This document shows positions 60,445 to 64,000 of a DNA stretch of 64,000 nt, in pieces. Each line of letters opens with the position of its first letter. Position 1 is the first letter of the stretch. The DNA is from UBA4312 sp002394635. GTDB taxonomy: Bacteria > Bacillota_I > Bacilli_A > Erysipelotrichales > Erysipelotrichaceae. The notes under the pieces are model-generated. The model worked only from the letters and a program-made list of their open reading frames with translations, had not been told where the DNA came from and made no database searches. The stretch spans positions 1-64,000 of the forward strand of contig CAMNHO010000008.1 of the NCBI GenBank assembly GCA_946539765.1, in the 5' to 3' direction. A program made the translations under genes and the position numbers.

Positions 60445-60532
60445 GATACTCCTTTCCTGATTTATATCAACATTAAAAGTTATATTTATTATATTACAAT
60501 TCGAAATAAGAGTAAACCAGAACTCTATGAAT

Positions 60533-60574
60533 ATAACGTTGGAATAAAGTGCGCATTACCCAACGTTATTTTTT
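60533..60574 (+). terminator. Orphan terminator-like hairpin
   Basis: ATAACGTTGG and CCAACGTTAT, 17-nt loop, T-run on the plus side. No plus-strand gene lies upstream within 470 nt apart from tagD, which has its own terminator; may end a small RNA from 60450-60530 or be a remnant. Confidence 0.5.
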
Positions 60575-60763
60575 GAAAGATTTATCCATTGGAATCATCA
60601 GGTCCTGTTCTTTATTTGCTCAGAAATACCGTCAGTTGATCATACGACAGACAATATTGATCAGATTCTAGAAAAAACTATTTGTTAAGAAACAAAGTAT
60701 GTTACTATGAGCAACGCCCTGGTTTTATGGAGGTAGAGGCAATCGACAAAACGTAAATAATAA

Positions 60764-60800
60764 GAAAAAAACCTGATGCGCTGTAATACACAGGATCAGG
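60764..60800 (-). terminator. Intrinsic terminator for tRNA-Asn
   Basis: Minus-strand CCTGAT-CTGT...ACAG-ATCAGG hairpin then T-run. Confidence 0.8.
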
Positions 60801-60823
60801 AAATGTTTTTAAGCATAAAAAAA

Positions 60824-60899
60824 TGGCGCCTCCAACAAGACTCGAACTTGTGACCTGCCGGTTAACAGCCGGACGCTCTACCGACTGAGCTATGGAGGC
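60824..60899 (-). tRNA. tRNA-Asn (anticodon GTT)
   Basis: 76 nt with encoded CCA. Acceptor GCCTCCA/TGGAGGC, discriminator G, anticodon loop CTGTTAAC centre GTT, T arm ACAAG-TTCGAGT-CTTGT. Lies on the minus strand between a small hypothetical gene and sstT. Confidence 0.95.
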
Positions 60900-61085
60900 A
60901 TTGCCAACGCTCAATAATAATAGCATAGCTTAGGGTGATTTACAAGTTATTTTTTTAAAAAATTTATATGAAAAACAAAGCATCAAAAAAATAAGGAACA
61001 AATAATAATAATTTAAAAAAGCTAAATAAAAAATAGATGTTTCTTTTGTATAAACATGATATCGTAAGTATAAGGGAGAAAAAAT

Positions 61086-62345
61086 ATGAATGGATTGAAG
61101 AAGTGTATTCAAAGATACCGGTCAACCAGCTTGATTATCCGAATCTTGATTGGATTGATCATAGGTACAGTCTTAGGTGTTTTATTTAAGGATCTACAAT
61201 GGATCAGTGTATTAGGTGATGTATTCAAAGGGTCATTGCGTTCGATTGCGCCAATACTTGTTTTTGTCTTGATTACCAGTTCTCTGGCTCAATCAAACAG
61301 CAAAATGGACAGGCGCTTTGTACGAGTTATCTTCTTATACATGTTAAGTACTTTACTGGCTGCCGTTGTAGCTGTTGTGGGCAGTTATTTATTCCCACAG
61401 ACATTGGTTCTGAGCGGAGAAGTAGCACAGGAAGCGGCTCCATCAGGAATTGGAGAGGTTATTGCCAACCTGATTAATAATGTTGTTTCCAATCCGGTAG
61501 AAGCCTTGGCAACGGCAAACTATGTCAGCATCTTATTCTGGTCTATTCTGTTGGGCCTGGCTTTGAAAAGCCTTGCTTCTGATCAGACAAAACAGATGCT
61601 TGTGGACATATCCGAAGGCATTTCCCAGCTGGTACGCTGGATTATTGAATTTGCTCCGTTTGGTATTCTAGGGCTATCCTATGCATCGATATCACAGAAC
61701 GGTCTGGAAATTTTCACTTCGTACGGTAAACTTTTATTGCTTTTGGTCGGATGTATGCTGGCTGTGGCACTGATTGTTGATCCGTTGATCTCTTTCCTGT
61801 TTTTACGCAGAAACCCGTATCCACTGGTATTTAGATGTTTGAAAGAGAGCGGATTGATGGCGTTCTTTACAAGAAGTTCAGCAGCTAATATCCCCATTAA
61901 TATGGCGTTGTGTGAAAAGCTGGGACTAGATGAGGAAATGTATTCTGTTTCCATTCCGCTGGGGGCTACCATCAACATGGATGGAGCTGCCATTACGATA
62001 ACGGTCTTTGCCTTGGCAACTGCACATACGATGGGAATTCATGTGGATATAGCCACCGCCTTTGTGCTGAGTGTATTAGCAACATTTGCGGCGTGTGGAG
62101 CCAGTGGAGTAGCCGGAGGTTCATTATTACTGATTCCGATGGCTTGTTCTTTATTTGGTATTTCCGGAGATATTGCCATGCAGGCAGTGGGGATTGGATT
62201 TATCATTGGCGTGGTACAGGACAGCGTGGAAACGGCATTGAACTCATCAGGAGACGTAATGTTTGCAGCAACGGCTGAATATGCACAATGGTTAAAAGAG
62301 GGCCGTGAGCTACCTGATTTTATGAACCGGAAGAAAAAGAAATAA
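61086..62345 (+). CDS. sstT: Serine/threonine:Na+ symporter SstT
   Basis: A 419-residue DAACS-family carrier with about eight helices and two re-entrant hairpins. FFTRSSAANIPINMALCEKLG, INMDGAAITITVFALA and CGASGVAGGSLLLIPMACSLFGI are the ion/substrate regions and match SstT. Imports Ser/Thr with Na+. AAGGGAGA precedes the ATG. A HAD gene follows after 4 nt, probably co-transcribed. Confidence 0.93.
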   Translation: MNGLKKCIQRYRSTSLIIRILIGLIIGTVLGVLFKDLQWISVLGDVFKGSLRSIAPILVFVLITSSLAQSNSKMDRRFVRVIFLYMLSTLLAAVVAVVGSYLFPQTLVLSGEVAQEAAPSGIGEVIANLINNVVSNPVEALATANYVSILFWSILLGLALKSLASDQTKQMLVDISEGISQLVRWIIEFAPFGILGLSYASISQNGLEIFTSYGKLLLLLVGCMLAVALIVDPLISFLFLRRNPYPLVFRCLKESGLMAFFTRSSAANIPINMALCEKLGLDEEMYSVSIPLGATINMDGAAITITVFALATAHTMGIHVDIATAFVLSVLATFAACGASGVAGGSLLLIPMACSLFGISGDIAMQAVGIGFIIGVVQDSVETALNSSGDVMFAATAEYAQWLKEGRELPDFMNRKKKK

Positions 62346-62349
62346 GGAA

Positions 62350-63225
62350 ATGATAAAAGCAATTGTGATGGATATGGATGGTACACTTCTTGATGGGACC
62401 AATCATATTCGTACAGAAACAAAACAGATTCTGATACGGATGCAGCAACAAGGAATACGTCTTGTATTAGCCAGCGGGCGGAACTATCGGCGGTTGTTAC
62501 CTTATGCGAAACAATTGCACATGCCGGAATATGGTGGCTATCTAATCGAGTTTAACGGATTGTGCTGTTGTGATCTTGAAAAGGGAAGTAGAGAAGCTCC
62601 TGGTCATTTAGAGCCGGAACAGGTCAATGAATTATTCGGTTATGGGAAAAATCTGAATTGTGAGATATGGGCTCTCTATGATGACGGTATCTATGTTTAT
62701 ATTCCTGATCAATTGTATGAAATAAAAAGAAAATTGCGGGTAGAACGAAACGTATCAATCGATTATCCCTGGACAGCCGGCCCTTGCTCATGGCTGGATG
62801 ATCTGCGTGACGGGTATCCGGATATTCATTATATACAGTCATTTGAGCAGATTCCACAAACGATTCGAAAAGTGAATTATTTGAATGACGCACAACAAAC
62901 AGAAACGTATTATAACCAGGTATTGGATGACCTGTCAGGACATTATTCGATATTTCGCAGCAGTATTCGAAACATCGAAATCGTCGCTAAAGACTTTGAT
63001 AAAGGAACGATGCTGAAACACTTGATGGTTCGGAATGGATGGACAGCAGATGAAATAATGATCTTCGGAGATGCTGAAAATGACATCCCTATGTTTCCTT
63101 TGTCACATCATAGCTATGCGATGGGACAGGCAGAGCAGATTGTCAAACAAGCGGCTGGCCATGTTACTCTTTCCAATGATGAGCAGGGTATCTATGAGAT
63201 ATTGAAAAATCAAAAAAGCGGATAA
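62350..63225 (+). CDS. Cof-type HAD hydrolase
   Basis: A 291-residue IIB HAD phosphatase: nucleophile and acid Asp8/Asp10 (VMDMDGTLLDG), LVLASGRN, and GDAENDIPMFPLSHHSYAMGQA; the cap lies between about 85 and 200. Likely acts on sugar phosphates or related esters; the real substrate is unknown. 4 nt after sstT; ends in a strong terminator. Confidence 0.9.
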   Translation: MIKAIVMDMDGTLLDGTNHIRTETKQILIRMQQQGIRLVLASGRNYRRLLPYAKQLHMPEYGGYLIEFNGLCCCDLEKGSREAPGHLEPEQVNELFGYGKNLNCEIWALYDDGIYVYIPDQLYEIKRKLRVERNVSIDYPWTAGPCSWLDDLRDGYPDIHYIQSFEQIPQTIRKVNYLNDAQQTETYYNQVLDDLSGHYSIFRSSIRNIEIVAKDFDKGTMLKHLMVRNGWTADEIMIFGDAENDIPMFPLSHHSYAMGQAEQIVKQAAGHVTLSNDEQGIYEILKNQKSG

Positions 63226-63236
63226 CCGCTTTTTTT
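63212..63236 (+). terminator. Intrinsic terminator
   Basis: AAAAAAGCGG, loop ATAA, CCGCTTTTTT. Confidence 0.93.
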
Positions 63237-63449
63237 GATTTCATATATTATGTGTAAGGATAGAGAGATATATGAAGTATGCATCTATATTAAGAGCTTT
63301 CTTAGCTCACTGTTATGATACAAAAGAATCATCGTGTCATTAACAAAGATCGATGTGAAAGCATGTGAGATGATTCTAAATTATGGGAGAATAAACTAAA
63401 AATTATAAAAAAATACGGAAGGATGGTTTTCATTTAAGAGGAAGTGGTG

Positions 63450-63473
63450 TATACTTTAGTAAGCTGTTACTAA
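63450..63473 (+). promoter_or_regulatory. -10 box and 7-4-7 dyad operator before the nitroreductase
   Basis: TATACT (63450-63455) is followed at once by TTAGTAA-GCTG-TTACTAA (63456-63473), a perfect inverted repeat covering the expected start site. Such placement suits a repressor; AGTA/TACT half sites recall HxlR/YodB-type boxes near nitroreductases, inference only. Confidence 0.55.
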
Positions 63474-63488
63474 CTAATGGGAGAGAGT

Positions 63489-64000
63489 ATGGAAATCAGT
63501 CAGGCTATTGAGAAAAGAAGAAGTATTCGGTTATATACCTCCGGCAAGATCCCCAATGAAGATATTGAATCGATTGTTCATGCGGGAGAAATGGCACCAT
63601 CCTGGAAAAATACACAAGTACCTCGATATTATGCGGTTAAATCTGCAGAGATGAAAAGAAAGCTAAAAGAATGTCTACCGGCACGGAATTCAAACAATAC
63701 GCGAAATGCCTCTTGTTTTATCGTTATTTGTTTTGAAAAAGGATTGTCAGGTTATGCGAAAAATGGAAGCCCGGATAATGAAGTCGGAGGAAACTGGGGC
63801 TATTTCGATTGTGGACTTGCTTGTCAGAACATGGCGTTAAAAGCGTATGATATGGGGTATGGAACCTTGGTGATGGGGGTTCGTGATGAAAAAAAGATAC
63901 GTGATCTGCTTTCTGTGCCGCCTAGTCAATCGATTACGGCTATCCTTGCAATCGGTCATCCGGCAATTGATCCAAGTGCGCCACGAAGAAAACCGGTAAA
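63489..64000 (+). CDS. Nitroreductase family protein (partial, runs off the window)
   Basis: 170 codons are seen without a stop; the C-terminus lies beyond the edge. It starts EISQAIEKRRSIRLYTSGKIP, the FMN-binding nitroreductase opening (R-R-S-I-R), and later has APSWKNTQVPRYYAV and LACQNMALKAYDMGYGTLVMG. These FMN enzymes reduce quinones or nitro compounds with NAD(P)H. GGGAGAG precedes the ATG at 63489, and a dyad operator covers the promoter. Confidence 0.88.
   Translation, partial: MEISQAIEKRRSIRLYTSGKIPNEDIESIVHAGEMAPSWKNTQVPRYYAVKSAEMKRKLKECLPARNSNNTRNASCFIVICFEKGLSGYAKNGSPDNEVGGNWGYFDCGLACQNMALKAYDMGYGTLVMGVRDEKKIRDLLSVPPSQSITAILAIGHPAIDPSAPRRKPV

Larger units (their letters stand above)
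60445..60823. other. Gap without a recognisable gene
   Basis: About 380 nt. It holds an intrinsic-terminator-like hairpin (60533-60574), the terminator of tRNA-Asn and an AT-rich stretch. A coding-like fragment (about 60667-60755, ending YYEQRPGFMEVEAIDKT) has no start or ribosome site and is unassigned. Confidence 0.5.

Noticed and set aside
60705..60926. Minus-strand reading frame over the tRNA-Asn
   Set aside because: It is the tRNA gene read as protein; no ribosome site.
1..64000. CRISPR arrays, prophage, plasmid or replication origin
   Set aside because: No spaced direct repeats of CRISPR type, no integrase or phage structural genes, no dnaA or origin boxes cluster noticed.

Overview
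The window looks like a chromosomal segment of a low-to-moderate GC Bacillota, most likely an anaerobic gut member of the Erysipelotrichia (inference from gene content and order; no 16S is present). Pointers are Bacillus-like gene orders (rpsF-ssb-rpsR, yybS-gdpP-rplI-dnaB, upp-atp), Gram-positive surface functions (CDP-glycerol synthesis, CapA family, sortase-like tail), and anaerobe traits (rubredoxin, a thioredoxin reductase-like flavoprotein without a recognisable NADPH site, a sodium-type c-ring). Genes are dense, almost every gene end carries an intrinsic terminator, and one decayed IS200/IS605 element is the only mobile DNA I see.

Layout. 1-8.6 kb: a YozG/YoaS-like regulator and DUF2975 pair with a DUF4173 membrane protein, a lipoprotein, a two-gene FAD oxidoreductase plus 2Fe-2S reductase operon, a ROK protein, and divergent C39-like and CapA-like genes. 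8.6-19.3 kb: a TetM-like GTPase fused to a Rae1/YacP-like nuclease, a clostripain-family peptidase, an NSS sodium symporter, a PH-domain protein, an SPFH/zinc-ribbon protein, and a leftward cluster (ComB-like, GNAT, small membrane protein, YigZ). 19.3-27.2 kb: a thioredoxin-like gene behind a 15-codon leader ORF, a secreted protein, a 1129-residue GH32 fructanase, KptA, IS remnant, MFS carrier. 27.2-31.5 kb: lysine riboswitch controlling lysA-dapA-dapB-ddh. 31.5-36.9 kb: XRE regulator and zinc-ribbon protein, a peroxide operon (gpx, flavoprotein, trxA, ohrR), amidase, methyltransferase.

37-51 kb is the housekeeping core: rpsF-ssb-rpsR, then an apparently unbroken run yybS-gdpP-rplI-dnaB-yycJ-upp-atpI-atpBEFHAGDC. 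51-64 kb: PucR-type regulator, tRNA-Glu(CTC), rubredoxin, trkA-trkH potassium uptake, DUF975 plus a two-component system, gpsA-tagD for teichoic acid precursors, tRNA-Asn, sstT, a Cof-type phosphatase and the start of a nitroreductase.

Themes. Sodium coupling recurs (c-ring ligands, NSS and SstT symporters). Potassium uptake (TrkAH) and c-di-AMP turnover (GdpP) are both present. Several monocistronic genes lack a Shine-Dalgarno sequence and have a -10 box exactly 6 nt before the ATG, which suggests leaderless transcripts. The most novel-looking items are the GTPase-Rae1 fusion, the leaderless promoters, the promoter-terminator arrangement before the NSS gene, and the gpx-flavoprotein-trx-ohrR operon.
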